A stretch of 8,189 nt of DNA from an uncultured Prevotellaceae bacterium (GTDB lineage Bacteria > Bacteroidota > Bacteroidia > Bacteroidales > Bacteroidaceae): positions 1 through 8,189 of the forward strand of contig CACYKX010000147.1 in NCBI GenBank assembly GCA_902775075.1, given 5' to 3'. The notes beneath the pieces were generated by a model, which saw only the letters and a list, made by a program, of their open reading frames with translations, made no database searches and was not told the origin of the DNA. This document shows, in pieces, positions 1 to 6,791 of this stretch (within the stretch, counting starts at the first letter, position 1; each line of letters opens with the position of its first letter). Made by a program: the position numbers and the translations under genes.

Positions 1-147
1 TTCTTCCTTTACGTACTCATCATCGCCGTCGCTGTCTTTGTCTTGAAGCTTATCTTATGGATTCTGTTGATTCCCATTCTGTGGACTTACTTCACCATTT
101 CTGACGCTATTGGCAGAAAGAAGAAGGTAGCCAGGCAGCGCAAGTAA
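1..147 (+). CDS. C-terminal end of a membrane protein (5' truncated)
   Basis: Frame 1 is open from the window edge to a TAA at 145-147 and gives 48 residues. The first ~34 are strongly hydrophobic (runs such as FFLYVLIIAVAVFVLKLILW and LLIPILWTYF), forming one or two membrane segments. The tail is very basic (GRKKKVARQRK), as expected of a cytoplasmic positively charged end. The start lies outside the window. It converges on the primase gene, with 28 bases between the two stop codons. The family is not recognisable from so short a piece; a small integral membrane protein of the same element is possible. The open frame together with the hydrophobic/basic pattern makes a real gene end likely, but function is unknown. 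Confidence 0.55.
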   Translation, partial: FFLYVLIIAVAVFVLKLILWILLIPILWTYFTISDAIGRKKKVARQRK

Positions 148-159
148 CCGCACTGCCTG
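132..159. terminator. Hairpin between convergent genes, possible bidirectional terminator
   Basis: Left arm CAGGCAGCGC (132-141) and right arm GCACTGCCTG (150-159) pair over 10 bp with one mismatch, around the 8-base loop AAGTAACC. The hairpin covers the TAA of the membrane-protein gene and sits just before the end of the oppositely oriented primase gene, where a shared terminator would be expected. There is no clear T-run on either side, so intrinsic termination is unproven. Confidence 0.4.
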
Positions 160-175
160 TGCCCTTTGTCCTGGA

Positions 176-2272
176 TCAAGACATCTTGAGCTGGTAGGAT
201 TGGTCAGCCAGTTGCTCTATGATTGCTTTTTCCCTCATGTAACGGATATACTCCTTGGCAGTCCTGGGCTGCACCTCCATAGCGTCTACAATAGCCTTCA
301 CCATATCTCTATAGGCCAGCTTGTCCGCCTTCTCATAGATACTGATAGCAAGATTTCTGAGGTCAGCCGTCTTCTGCTTCTCCTTGTCTTCCTTGGACTT
401 AGTCCCCATATAGACAAACATATCCTCTTTCTTGTCCCACCCGAAAGACATCATCGGGATGTCCAGTGGACTGCCGTCGCGAACCTTGATGCACTTGACC
501 ACTGAGTACGCAGGATTGGTGTCCTTCTCAATAGAGAGAATGCCCGCGGCTTTACGCTGCAGCTCCGAGCCTATATGACCTCTGAGCTTTACCCCGTTCG
601 GCACGAAGTGCAGCACACAGATGATACAAGTGCGGTAGAATCCGGCAAGGCGGTACAGTTCGTCCACCACTTCAATACTTTCCAGCTCATCGTTGGCCGA
701 GCGGACCAAATCAGCCACGCCATCAATGACCACGAGTTGTATGCCCTCATGCTCGTTGAAGTTCAATTCAAGACAAGAACGGATAGCCTCCAGCCTCTCC
801 TTTCGTGACATTGCCGTCATATGATAGGCATGGAAAAAATCCGGCTTCGTCTCAATGTAAGCCCTACGAATAGTCTTCTTTACATTCTTATACAGCTGCT
901 GTTCCGACTGTTCTGTATCAAAAAGCAGCACAGCCTTCTTCTTCGGATTTCCAGTAATGGTCATTCCGAGTGTCCGTTCACTGTCAAGCGGCTTACTTAC
1001 CAAAGATCCGGATATTATAGCAGATATGAAATTACTTTTACCAACCCCTTCTCCACCGGTCAGACAAAAGAGGTTGTCACATGAGCCTATGGGGACTTCA
1101 TTCACCATCACGACAGCATGTGATTCTGAAGGCGGATTGGTAAAGTCAAGCTCGCACGATCTATAGAGAGCTGCGTCTTTCTTGCAAGACTGCTTCAGAA
1201 GATTGAACAGCAGTTTATTGAGTTCTTCCGTTTTGTGGCCATTGGCATAAAAGTCGGATATGTCCTTATCTGTCTTACTACCTGACAGTGGAAGCTCAAG
1301 CCTTTTGACCTTGTATGCGGCAAGTTCTTCCATTCGTTTCTTCGAACTTTCTATACCTGTTGCATCCATGTCATAGAGCAGAATGATATGCTTGAACCGA
1401 CGTGAAAGATTCTTCATTATATTGTCAGGGATATCCGCTGTCTCGCTGTTGAAGCACAGTGCATGGAAGCCGTGCGCAGCGAGTGTCATCACGTCCTTCT
1501 CACCTCCGGTAATGAAGATGACATGCGCTCTTGACGGAAGCTGTCCCAAACCAAACACGTAGCAAGAGTCAGCAGACCGTGCATAGAGAAAGCGCAGCTT
1601 GCTGGACGGGCGATAAACCTTGACCGCATCGTCAACGGTCTTATATACAAACATTGGTTCTGTAGGCGTTGAACAGATTGTATATGCCTTGCCTTCCGCA
1701 TTTGTACCACTGTAGCTTTTGCCGCTTCTTACATGAAAACGCTCCAATACAGATTGCGTTATTCCATATTTCTGCCAGTATTCAAGTTCCTGTGTGCTGA
1801 AATCCTTATAAGCTATTTTTGCCTTGAAGGTGGAGCTGGGCTTGTCTGCTTTCTCAGTCTTTTCATTCTTTATCGTAGCTGCATTGGCATGAAGTGATGT
1901 TAACTGTGGTTGTGCTACAGATTGCTTGTTCTGTAGCCATCTTGTATCGTTTCCCTGATCGCCAAATGGTATGTAGAGGTTCATGTCCTCATTGATTTTC
2001 CGAAGGACCTTCATGAAGTCCCGTCTGGTGTCCCAGCCATTCAACAAGGCAACGAACCAAAAACAGTCTCCGGAGTACTCTGTAGAGCCGAAGTCCTTGA
2101 GCAGGTAGCAGCCCCTCTGTGAGTTGAAATATACATAGCATGACGCCTTGGTGTCCGTATACAAGGGGTTCTTAAAGCGGCGTTTAGGCGCAAAGGGAGT
2201 GTTGATGTAGTGATGGAATACATCCAGTCCCTGACGAGTCTTTTCAAGAATCATATCCCGTATGTTCATCAT
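176..2272 (-). CDS. TOPRIM primase / RecA-fold helicase-like replication protein of a mobile element
   Basis: This 698-residue protein combines primase and helicase features. Residues ~40-100 resemble the zinc-finger-like N-terminal region of Bacteroidota mobile-element primases (C45, C55, C70 visible), but a canonical CHC2 set is not clear. A TOPRIM domain follows at ~250-345, with acidic residues in GGEKD (E258) and DMDATG (D301, D303), the metal site used for primer synthesis. A RecA/RepA-type ATPase follows: Walker A GGEGVGKS (406-413), Walker B VVIDG (D517) and a LRGHIGSELQRKA block (563-575). The last ~60 residues look like a small winged-helix DNA-binding tail. It starts with tandem ATGs at 2272 and 2269; the first overlaps the upstream HTH gene stop as ATGA, implying translational coupling. 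It probably initiates replication of an integrative element or plasmid in the cytoplasm. The exact element type cannot be told. Confidence 0.88.
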   Translation of the reverse strand: MMNIRDMILEKTRQGLDVFHHYINTPFAPKRRFKNPLYTDTKASCYVYFNSQRGCYLLKDFGSTEYSGDCFWFVALLNGWDTRRDFMKVLRKINEDMNLYIPFGDQGNDTRWLQNKQSVAQPQLTSLHANAATIKNEKTEKADKPSSTFKAKIAYKDFSTQELEYWQKYGITQSVLERFHVRSGKSYSGTNAEGKAYTICSTPTEPMFVYKTVDDAVKVYRPSSKLRFLYARSADSCYVFGLGQLPSRAHVIFITGGEKDVMTLAAHGFHALCFNSETADIPDNIMKNLSRRFKHIILLYDMDATGIESSKKRMEELAAYKVKRLELPLSGSKTDKDISDFYANGHKTEELNKLLFNLLKQSCKKDAALYRSCELDFTNPPSESHAVVMVNEVPIGSCDNLFCLTGGEGVGKSNFISAIISGSLVSKPLDSERTLGMTITGNPKKKAVLLFDTEQSEQQLYKNVKKTIRRAYIETKPDFFHAYHMTAMSRKERLEAIRSCLELNFNEHEGIQLVVIDGVADLVRSANDELESIEVVDELYRLAGFYRTCIICVLHFVPNGVKLRGHIGSELQRKAAGILSIEKDTNPAYSVVKCIKVRDGSPLDIPMMSFGWDKKEDMFVYMGTKSKEDKEKQKTADLRNLAISIYEKADKLAYRDMVKAIVDAMEVQPRTAKEYIRYMREKAIIEQLADQSYQLKMS

Positions 2273-2715
2273 GGCTTATGAAGATAAGATGGTAACGAGA
2301 TATTCTTGAAATTGCTTACTTTGAGCAAGTAGTCTTCCATTCTTTCCAAAGCATCGATGTTGCTGAAACCTTTGCAAGTAGCTTTGCCGGATCTGATGGC
2401 CTCGTATAAATCCGAATATGGATAGACCACATGATTAGAAGAGAGATAGCGAAATTTGACCTTTTTGTCAGACCGCCAACGGGTTAGTGTAGAGGAAGAA
2501 ATGCCGAGTATGGTCATCACGTCCTTGGATCCCATTTCAATGTTGGCGTTTTTAAGAAAGCTGTTGAAATCCAGAACACTAGGAGGTGCATGAGGTGGCT
2601 CTACCCCATCTATCTCCATACTCTCATCAAGGTTGTTGATCTCTTTAGTCAACTCTCTAATGTACGCATCGTTCTGATACAGGTGCTGCACAATCGCAGC
2701 CAGCAAAAGTTTCAT
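2269..2715 (-). CDS. Excisionase-like helix-turn-helix DNA-binding protein
   Basis: This 148-residue protein starts at the ATG at 2713-2715. The N-terminal ~35 residues form a likely amphipathic or coiled helix (HLYQNDAYIRELTKEINNLD), followed by a proline-rich linker (PPHAPPSV). Residues ~61-105 form a MerR/excisionase-type (HTH_17-like) fold: MGSKDVMTILGISSSTLTRW, then basic RSDKKVKFRY, then a turn and YPYSDLYEAI, which matches the wing and following helix of this family. Such proteins in Bacteroidota elements act as excision/recombination directionality factors or regulators of neighbouring replication and mobilisation genes. The stop overlaps the primase start by four bases, so the two are almost certainly co-translated. 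The upstream gap to the XRE gene is 103 bp and very AT-rich. DNA binding is well supported; the specific role is inferred. Confidence 0.8.
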   Translation of the reverse strand: MKLLLAAIVQHLYQNDAYIRELTKEINNLDESMEIDGVEPPHAPPSVLDFNSFLKNANIEMGSKDVMTILGISSSTLTRWRSDKKVKFRYLSSNHVVYPYSDLYEAIRSGKATCKGFSNIDALERMEDYLLKVSNFKNISLPSYLHKP

Positions 2716-2743
2716 AACACGTTCTTTTTTTGATTTGAATTGA

Positions 2744-2774
2744 TAAAATTAATTTTAGATATTTATTTTTAGAT
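2744..2774. promoter_or_regulatory. Palindrome and repeated TTTTAGAT upstream of the HTH-primase pair
   Basis: The 103-bp gap between the two DNA-binding-protein genes holds a perfect 14-base palindrome, TAAAATTAATTTTA (2744-2757), overlapping a direct repeat of TTTTAGAT (2753-2760 and 2767-2774, 14 bp apart). They lie about 30-60 bp before the HTH gene start, a plausible operator position. The tract is extremely AT-rich, so chance occurrence is a real possibility. No Bacteroidota -7 motif was found in this gap. Confidence 0.3.
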
Positions 2775-2818
2775 CTCTCAAATTTTTTCAGTCTTTCTCT
2801 TACAATGAATATCCAGTG

Positions 2819-3334
2819 TTATTTAGTTGCCCATAGAGCTATTTCCTTCCTGAATCTTTTCATTTTGTCAAGTAATTCTTTGTTGTCATCTCCTTTTTTT
2901 GCAGCAGCAGCGTCCAATACAGATATTAACTGGAATGCCTCTTCGGAATATGGCTGTGGTTTTTCTTCTATTCCCAGGAACTTCAATAAGAAGTCTGATA
3001 AGTTATTATTATTTTTATTAGAAGGGAGTTTCCAAAATTTATTTTTCTTGTAGCCGTATTTAGAAAGGAATAAGTTAAGTTCCGTGGTATCTGGAACCTC
3101 AATAATTATGATCCGCTTGCCTAAAGCTTCTACACATTTTTCAAAAGTGTCCAAATTTGAGTTAGTACTACCTGCCAATATCTTCCGGACATTGGAAACA
3201 TGAATGTCTGATATTTCTCCGACCTTACTAACAATAGTAGGTTCGCCGGAAAATGCGGACTTCTCGTATACCAAAAAGATGGCACCTTTAGTGGTCTTTC
3301 TGTCTTTCTGTGTATTATAATCTATTGATTTCAT
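2819..3334 (-). CDS. XRE-like helix-turn-helix transcriptional regulator
   Basis: This 171-residue protein is taken from the ATG at 3332-3334. Residues ~32-75 read as a Cro/C1-type helix-turn-helix with the usual closing helix: IVSKVGEISDIHVSNVRKIL, AGS, then LDTFEKCVEALGKRI followed by a short beta strand (IIIIEV). The rest holds a lysine/asparagine-rich stretch (KLPSNKNNNN) and a charged C-terminal helix (ELLDKMKRFRKEIALW), perhaps for dimerisation. In-frame ATGs also exist upstream at 3376 and 3409. They are disfavoured because they add a hydrophobic, non-HTH leader and place the repeated CAAAGTATT boxes inside the coding sequence. It is the first gene of the left module and probably represses itself and the HTH/primase genes. 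The N-terminus is the least certain part. Confidence 0.7.
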   Translation of the reverse strand: MKSIDYNTQKDRKTTKGAIFLVYEKSAFSGEPTIVSKVGEISDIHVSNVRKILAGSTNSNLDTFEKCVEALGKRIIIIEVPDTTELNLFLSKYGYKKNKFWKLPSNKNNNNLSDFLLKFLGIEEKPQPYSEEAFQLISVLDAAAAKKGDDNKELLDKMKRFRKEIALWATK

Positions 3335-3376
3335 GTTGCAAATTTGGGAAAAAATGTTTGTAGAGCAATGCAACAT

Positions 3377-3406
3377 AATACTTTGTGAAAGTAATAAAAT
3401 ACTTTG
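3377..3406. promoter_or_regulatory. Paired AATACTTTG boxes, candidate operator of the XRE regulator
   Basis: AATACTTTG occurs at 3377-3385 and again at 3398-3406, 21 bp apart start to start, i.e. two helical turns. The first copy is also half of an inverted repeat, ACTTT-gtg-AAAGT (3380-3392). The group ends about 43 bp upstream of the preferred XRE start at 3334, where an autoregulatory operator would be expected. No conventional TAnnTTTG promoter box was found nearby, so the promoter itself remains unidentified. Confidence 0.4.
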
Positions 3407-3409
3407 CAT

Positions 3410-3671
3410 TTTTATTCACGCTATGTATTATTCATTGAATCAGCAAGTTAAATAACCTGTTAAAACAAATTAAATATATTATTGAAGTTTTTAATGTAAA
3501 GAATTATCGTAGTTAACAATGCTAATTTGAAGAATTTAAATACTAACAAACGAGGTAAATAATACTACAAATTAAAATAAATGTAGCGTTGTTTATTTGA
3601 GAATATTACAATAATTCTTTTTTCACAAACACATTCTATAACTATGGAAAAAGATGGTCGTAATAGGCTAA
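3410..3671. other. AT-rich stretch without genes
   Basis: About 260 bases of very AT-rich sequence with no plausible reading frame. Only loose repetition is visible, for example ACAAATTAAA near 3462 and again near 3566. No iteron array, tRNA gene, CRISPR or recognisable attachment site was seen. Its position next to the replication module makes an origin or attachment site conceivable, but the sequence does not demonstrate one. Confidence 0.4.
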
Positions 3672-4025
3672 ATGGATATATATATACAATATTTTTACGC
3701 TTTGATACAATTCAACCTTGAGCGTATAAAAAACGAAGATTTTCTATTATATGACGAAGTAGAATACTAGTTTACGTCAGCAGATTACGATGATAGAGAG
3801 TTGAAGGAGATAGCAGAAGATGGGATGAGAATGTATCATGAAGTTAGTCGCTTCTATTCCTATCGTGAAGGAAAAGAAATTGTGAGGTGGAAAGGTGAAT
3901 ATTACAATGGCTTCGACATTAAAAGGAGATCGAGGGGCTATACTTGTCTTGTTATTGGCGCATGTCCCTATATAGTTTCCTTTAGCATTAGGCGGAGTCA
4001 ATTAGCAAGTGCAAATTTTGATTAG
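3672..4025 (+). pseudogene. Possible broken small gene with an in-frame TAG
   Basis: One frame stays open from an ATG at 3672 to a TAG at 4023-4025, interrupted only by a TAG at 3768-3770. The first part gives 32 residues ending in LLYDEVEY. The second continues as FTSADYDDRELKEIAEDGMR, then MYHEVSRFYSYREGKEIVRW and KGEYYNGFDI. The charged, helix-like composition across the stop resembles real protein, and base composition rises in GC from about 3771. After about 3940 the frame becomes less protein-like, so a further frameshift is possible. I do not recognise the family. It could be a decayed gene, a short gene starting downstream of the stop (TTG at 3801), or chance. Confidence 0.35.
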
Positions 4026-4120
4026 TATGTAAGATCAAATAATATGTAGCCAAGCAAGAACAACAAGCAAAATATAGAATGCTGTTAATCCGAGAATGGG
4101 TAAAACACGATAATACGTAA

Positions 4121-4258
4121 CTACTCAGCCCCCAGTATGATGCGGGTACCTACCCCGTTAATTTTAACAGATAAAGCTATAAGTGTTACTTCTCTGATGC
4201 CTTTACCTATGTCTTTGATACTGAAAGTCTTATGACTGATAGTTGATAGACATATACT
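4121..4258 (-). pseudogene. Possible 3' remnant of an unidentified gene
   Basis: On the minus strand a frame between a TAA (4259-4261) and a TAG (4121-4123) encodes 45 residues without any methionine. Its end is protein-like: SIKDIGKGIREVTLIALSVK followed by INGVGTRIILGAE. Lacking a start codon, it can only be a fragment. I cannot name a parent family. The opposite strand over the same bases is also open, so one of the two may be a shadow. The neighbouring stretch 4026-4120 and the stretch 4259-4377 show nothing further that I can support. Confidence 0.25.
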
Positions 4259-4377
4259 TTATGGAAGGCGTTTATCAACGCTGTGTTTAAGACACACTGG
4301 AATCACGCAAACTCCAAATATCCAAGTCTTGAACATAGACAATGATAGATGTCCATAGGTGTGATTATATCTGCCAG

Positions 4378-4410
4378 TGGAGTACTATATATTTATACAT
4401 GAGTACTCCA
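4378..4410. terminator. Perfect 9-bp inverted repeat downstream of the HAD gene
   Basis: TGGAGTACT (4378-4386) and AGTACTCCA (4402-4410) are exact reverse complements around a 15-base AT-rich loop. The repeat begins 13 bases beyond the HAD stop codon, where a terminator for the minus-strand operon would sit. No T-run follows it in the minus direction, so it may instead be a protein-binding site or boundary element. Confidence 0.45.
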
Positions 4411-4423
4411 TGATCCATGTTCT

Positions 4424-4927
4424 TTATTCTAACTTTAGTATTCTCATTATTTTCTTTACGTCTTCATCTGTCACACCGATGATGGGACTGATCCTCATGA
4501 AATGGCCTTGCTGTTCGGACAGCATACAGTCTTCATCATCAACGATGGCATACTGGGAAATATTGTCATGTATAGAAAGCCACATGTCGATTTCATGTCC
4601 CTTACTCGTGAGCAAACGGATTTCGTCCGGAGTTGTCTGACTGATGACCTCCCGCCGTGTTTCACTCGGTGTGATGTCAATCAGTTCCCCGGGCATCTTG
4701 CGTTCTTTCCACAAACTTCTCATCTCATCCAATCCAAGACTTTTCCACGAAGAGGAAATCACAACGCCCACATCCGGGTGACACACTATCTTCGCAAGGT
4801 TAGCCACAGACTCTGGGTCGAAGCTGTAACCAAAGCGGTCTATGATGGCATTCTTGCCCTCGTGCTCACGCCACCGGAGTGTATTCAGCACACCGTCAAA
4901 GTCGAGAAAAAGTATCTTATTCTTCAT
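4424..4927 (-). CDS. HAD-type hydrolase, HAD_SAK-like (RNA-repair-associated)
   Basis: This 167-residue protein is taken from the ATG at 4925-4927. The longer frame would start at a TTG at 4942, five codons earlier. Motif I is FLDFDGVLN (nucleophile D9, acid D11), motif II VVISSSW (S58-S60), and a late acidic motif YAIVDDEDC (D130, D131, D133) is present, so the catalytic set looks complete. The short cap-less form, the DFDGVLN/ISSSW pairing and the closing RISPIIGVTDEDV pattern match the HAD domains found in Swiss-army-knife RNA repair proteins, which are predicted nucleic-acid-end phosphatases. The start overlaps the ADP-ribosylglycohydrolase stop by 11 bases, indicating translational coupling. 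The HAD fold is secure; the RNA-repair link is family-based inference. Confidence 0.82.
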   Translation of the reverse strand: MKNKILFLDFDGVLNTLRWREHEGKNAIIDRFGYSFDPESVANLAKIVCHPDVGVVISSSWKSLGLDEMRSLWKERKMPGELIDITPSETRREVISQTTPDEIRLLTSKGHEIDMWLSIHDNISQYAIVDDEDCMLSEQQGHFMRISPIIGVTDEDVKKIMRILKLE

Positions 4928-5915
4928 TATTTTGCTTTGCAAGGCAGACTTGTCTCAAACCTTCTATTACATCTTCTATTTGCTCTTTATAGATCAGACC
5001 TTTGACATATTCTGTTGGGATGGAGCTAAAGCCAAATTTTGCTCCGAGGATAGCGCATGCTACTGCGGCATTGGTATCCGCGTCTCCACCGGCATTGACA
5101 ACAGCTAGAAGACCCTCTTCAAAGGATGCTGCATGCCAATAAGCCCACAAGGCAACAGACAGCGTTACGAGGGTGTAGCCCATGTGGTCGTCATCCATCA
5201 GCTTGGTGATGTCTGTCTCATTCCTGGCAAGACCGATGTAGTCAGCTATCTGCTCGTCGTACTCCATAGCCGTGTTTACCATGTCCTGATAGTCAGGCAC
5301 CTTGCCACCATATACCAAGGCATTGATGAGACTGGATACGATGACACAACTTCCTACGCAGCGTGGATCGTAATGAGTGAGTTTGCAGATGTTTTCGGCA
5401 CATTCCGTCACACACTTGGGAAAGAGTCCCACTACGGATGTTCGCATCAGACCGCCATTGGCTGCTGACTGACATCTGCTCATCTTCCAAACCATTCTCG
5501 AGACATCGAAAGGTTTCTCTACATAGTCGGCGATGTTCAGTACTTTGTAAGTGTTCTCACCTATACCCATCGGCTCATCCATAGCCCACATTTTGAAATG
5601 CCTGGCAATGTTGGTGAAGCTCACCCCCTTGTCCTCTATGACGGCATGTGCTATGCATAGCATCATGTCGGTGTCGTCTGTCCAGTCTCCAACCTTCCAA
5701 CGTTTGCGATGCCGGTCCTGGAAAATCTGACTATAATGATGCAACCCATGAGGATATTTCCACGCCATATCCTCGTCGGTCATGCCCTCAGTGCCAAGAC
5801 CAAGCGCATCACCGATAGCTTGGCCATAGAGACTGCCCTTGAAGCGGTCAAATATATCTTTTTGTAATGGCTCTATTTTCTTATACATCAGTAAATTATC
5901 AATTTTTCTATGCAT
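4917..5915 (-). CDS. ADP-ribosylglycohydrolase (DraG-like)
   Basis: This 332-residue protein belongs to the ADP-ribosylglycohydrolase family, which removes ADP-ribose from proteins, nucleic acids or small molecules using two Mg ions. From the ATG at 5915 the landmarks are KGSLYGQAIGDALGLGTEGM (26-45), the first metal motif GDWTDDTDM (T79, D80, D81), GIGENTYKVL, AANGGLMR (151-158), and the second metal motif NAGGDADTNAA (D278, D280, T281). The family usually has GGDTDT, so the metal ligands are conserved and the enzyme should be active. Length is normal. A second ATG at 5888 would trim ten residues without touching the domain; the TTG at 5924 is unlikely. It lies 15 bases after the amidohydrolase gene and overlaps the HAD gene by 11 bases. 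The substrate is unknown. Confidence 0.92.
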   Translation of the reverse strand: MHRKIDNLLMYKKIEPLQKDIFDRFKGSLYGQAIGDALGLGTEGMTDEDMAWKYPHGLHHYSQIFQDRHRKRWKVGDWTDDTDMMLCIAHAVIEDKGVSFTNIARHFKMWAMDEPMGIGENTYKVLNIADYVEKPFDVSRMVWKMSRCQSAANGGLMRTSVVGLFPKCVTECAENICKLTHYDPRCVGSCVIVSSLINALVYGGKVPDYQDMVNTAMEYDEQIADYIGLARNETDITKLMDDDHMGYTLVTLSVALWAYWHAASFEEGLLAVVNAGGDADTNAAVACAILGAKFGFSSIPTEYVKGLIYKEQIEDVIEGLRQVCLAKQNNEE

Positions 5916-5930
5916 AGTTTGCAATAGTCA

Positions 5931-6614
5931 TCAGTTCATTAGTCGGTCCATCATTCTACTTATGTCATCCCTCAGATTGTTATTCCTCAACTGTATGGAG
6001 CCCGTTTGCAGATAAGCCCGCTTGTTGATCTCGAGCATCATAGAGTGATAGTGAAAAGGGCAATCAGGAGTCTCAGAATTGCTGTAAGGCGTGTTTACAC
6101 CAACCTTATAGCCGCAGTCCATGAAATGGTTGACAGCCATCTCTATCGTATCCTTGGAAGGCTTTGACCAATCGTCATTGAAGCCGATGCAGATGTCCAC
6201 GTCGCTCAACTCTTCGGGGAAGGAATGACAGTCCAAAAGCAACGCATCTTCTGTAAGGCAGGAGCTCAAACGCTGCTGATGCCACTTCCAAAGACAAAGA
6301 AGGTCTTGCTCGGAATGCAGGGGCACATTCCGCTGATGTCCGTCGAAGTTTTTATAGACAATGCCTTGGCCTACACTCTCCAACGGATCTTTCCAAAGAC
6401 GCTCAGCATCTACAATGAAACGGGAATAAGGAAAGCGGACGGTCTTGATGCGGTCGTCACGCAGCCCATGAAAGAGGTAGTCTGTGTGCCAGTCCGTCCA
6501 TTTGATGACCACATTATTAAGGAATTCGGCATCGACATTCCAATAGCTCTTGTCCGCATCATAGAGCCCCTCCAAGGAGGCGTGCGGCTCATTCAATACG
6601 AGTCTGTTGTACAT
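5931..6614 (-). CDS. N-formylglutamate amidohydrolase-like zinc hydrolase
   Basis: This 227-residue protein resembles the N-formylglutamate amidohydrolase family (FGase, PF05013-type), metal-dependent amidases related to zinc carboxypeptidases. Visible family landmarks are NEPHAS near the N-terminus (H11), YSRFIVDAERLW (63-74, the family's RxxxDxER-like block), LLLDCHSFPEE (H130), IGFNDDW, NTPYSNSETP (174-183), and SMMLEINKRAYL (E195), close to the family's closing ExN/R block. Candidate metal ligands H11, H130 and E195 are present. Nothing nearby belongs to histidine degradation, the usual setting of N-formylglutamate deformylase, so a different amide substrate linked to the neighbouring ADP-ribose enzymes is more likely. 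It is first in the FGase-ADPRGH-HAD run, with a promoter about 100 bp upstream. Confidence 0.82.
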   Translation of the reverse strand: MYNRLVLNEPHASLEGLYDADKSYWNVDAEFLNNVVIKWTDWHTDYLFHGLRDDRIKTVRFPYSRFIVDAERLWKDPLESVGQGIVYKNFDGHQRNVPLHSEQDLLCLWKWHQQRLSSCLTEDALLLDCHSFPEELSDVDICIGFNDDWSKPSKDTIEMAVNHFMDCGYKVGVNTPYSNSETPDCPFHYHSMMLEINKRAYLQTGSIQLRNNNLRDDISRMMDRLMN

Positions 6615-6717
6615 ACAAGTCAGTTTTAATTGTTCTGCAATTCACATCCCATCATTGTACCACCGTGGCTGACTGCTCGGTTGGCGTGCCCGAAGGCAAC
6701 TCTATGGATGCATGGTG

Positions 6718-6725
6718 CAAAGGTA
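6718..6725 (-). promoter_or_regulatory. Bacteroidota -7 promoter element for the amidohydrolase operon
   Basis: On the minus strand these bases read TACCTTTG, an exact match to the Bacteroidota -7 consensus TAnnTTTG. The following bases (CA) extend it to the frequently seen TACCTTTGCA. It lies 104 bp upstream of the amidohydrolase ATG, in the only non-coding gap of the right module. A convincing -33 TTTG was not found at the usual 19-21 bp spacing, so strength or regulation may depend on another factor. Confidence 0.6.
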
Positions 6726-6763
6726 GTAAATTATTCGTAAAGAGTGTGGTGCATGACCGAAAA

Positions 6764-6791
6764 AATCAATCATGACACCATCTGATTGATT
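6764..6791 (-). terminator. Terminator-like hairpin after the vWA/macro-like gene
   Basis: AATCAATCA (6764-6772) and TGATTGATT (6783-6791) are exact complements around a 10-base loop. In the minus direction the stem begins at the stop codon and is followed at once by more T residues (TTTT, then CGG), the layout of a weak intrinsic terminator. The stem is AT-rich, so read-through into the downstream operon is plausible. Confidence 0.55.

Noticed and set aside
2805..3053. Plus-strand frame of 82 codons within the XRE gene
   Set aside because: Antisense to the XRE C-terminal helices; no independent support.
3777..4001. Minus-strand frame of 74 codons opposite the broken plus-strand gene
   Set aside because: The plus-strand reading has the more protein-like charged composition; this frame has no motif and an erratic residue mix.
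4265..4282. Short hairpin GCGTT-tatc-AACGC in the decayed region
   Set aside because: Only five base pairs, no adjacent gene end or T-run; expected by chance.
3410..4377. Possible tRNA gene, CRISPR array or iteron origin in the large gap
   Set aside because: No cloverleaf-compatible arms, no regularly spaced repeats with spacers, and only loose AT-rich repetition were found.
4502..5005. Plus-strand frame of 167 codons across the HAD gene and the glycohydrolase end
   Set aside because: The minus strand encodes intact catalytic motifs of two known families here; the plus frame is composition shadow.
6225..6629. Plus-strand frame of 134 codons opposite the amidohydrolase gene
   Set aside because: It is antisense to the DCHS and DAER family blocks and has no recognisable features.
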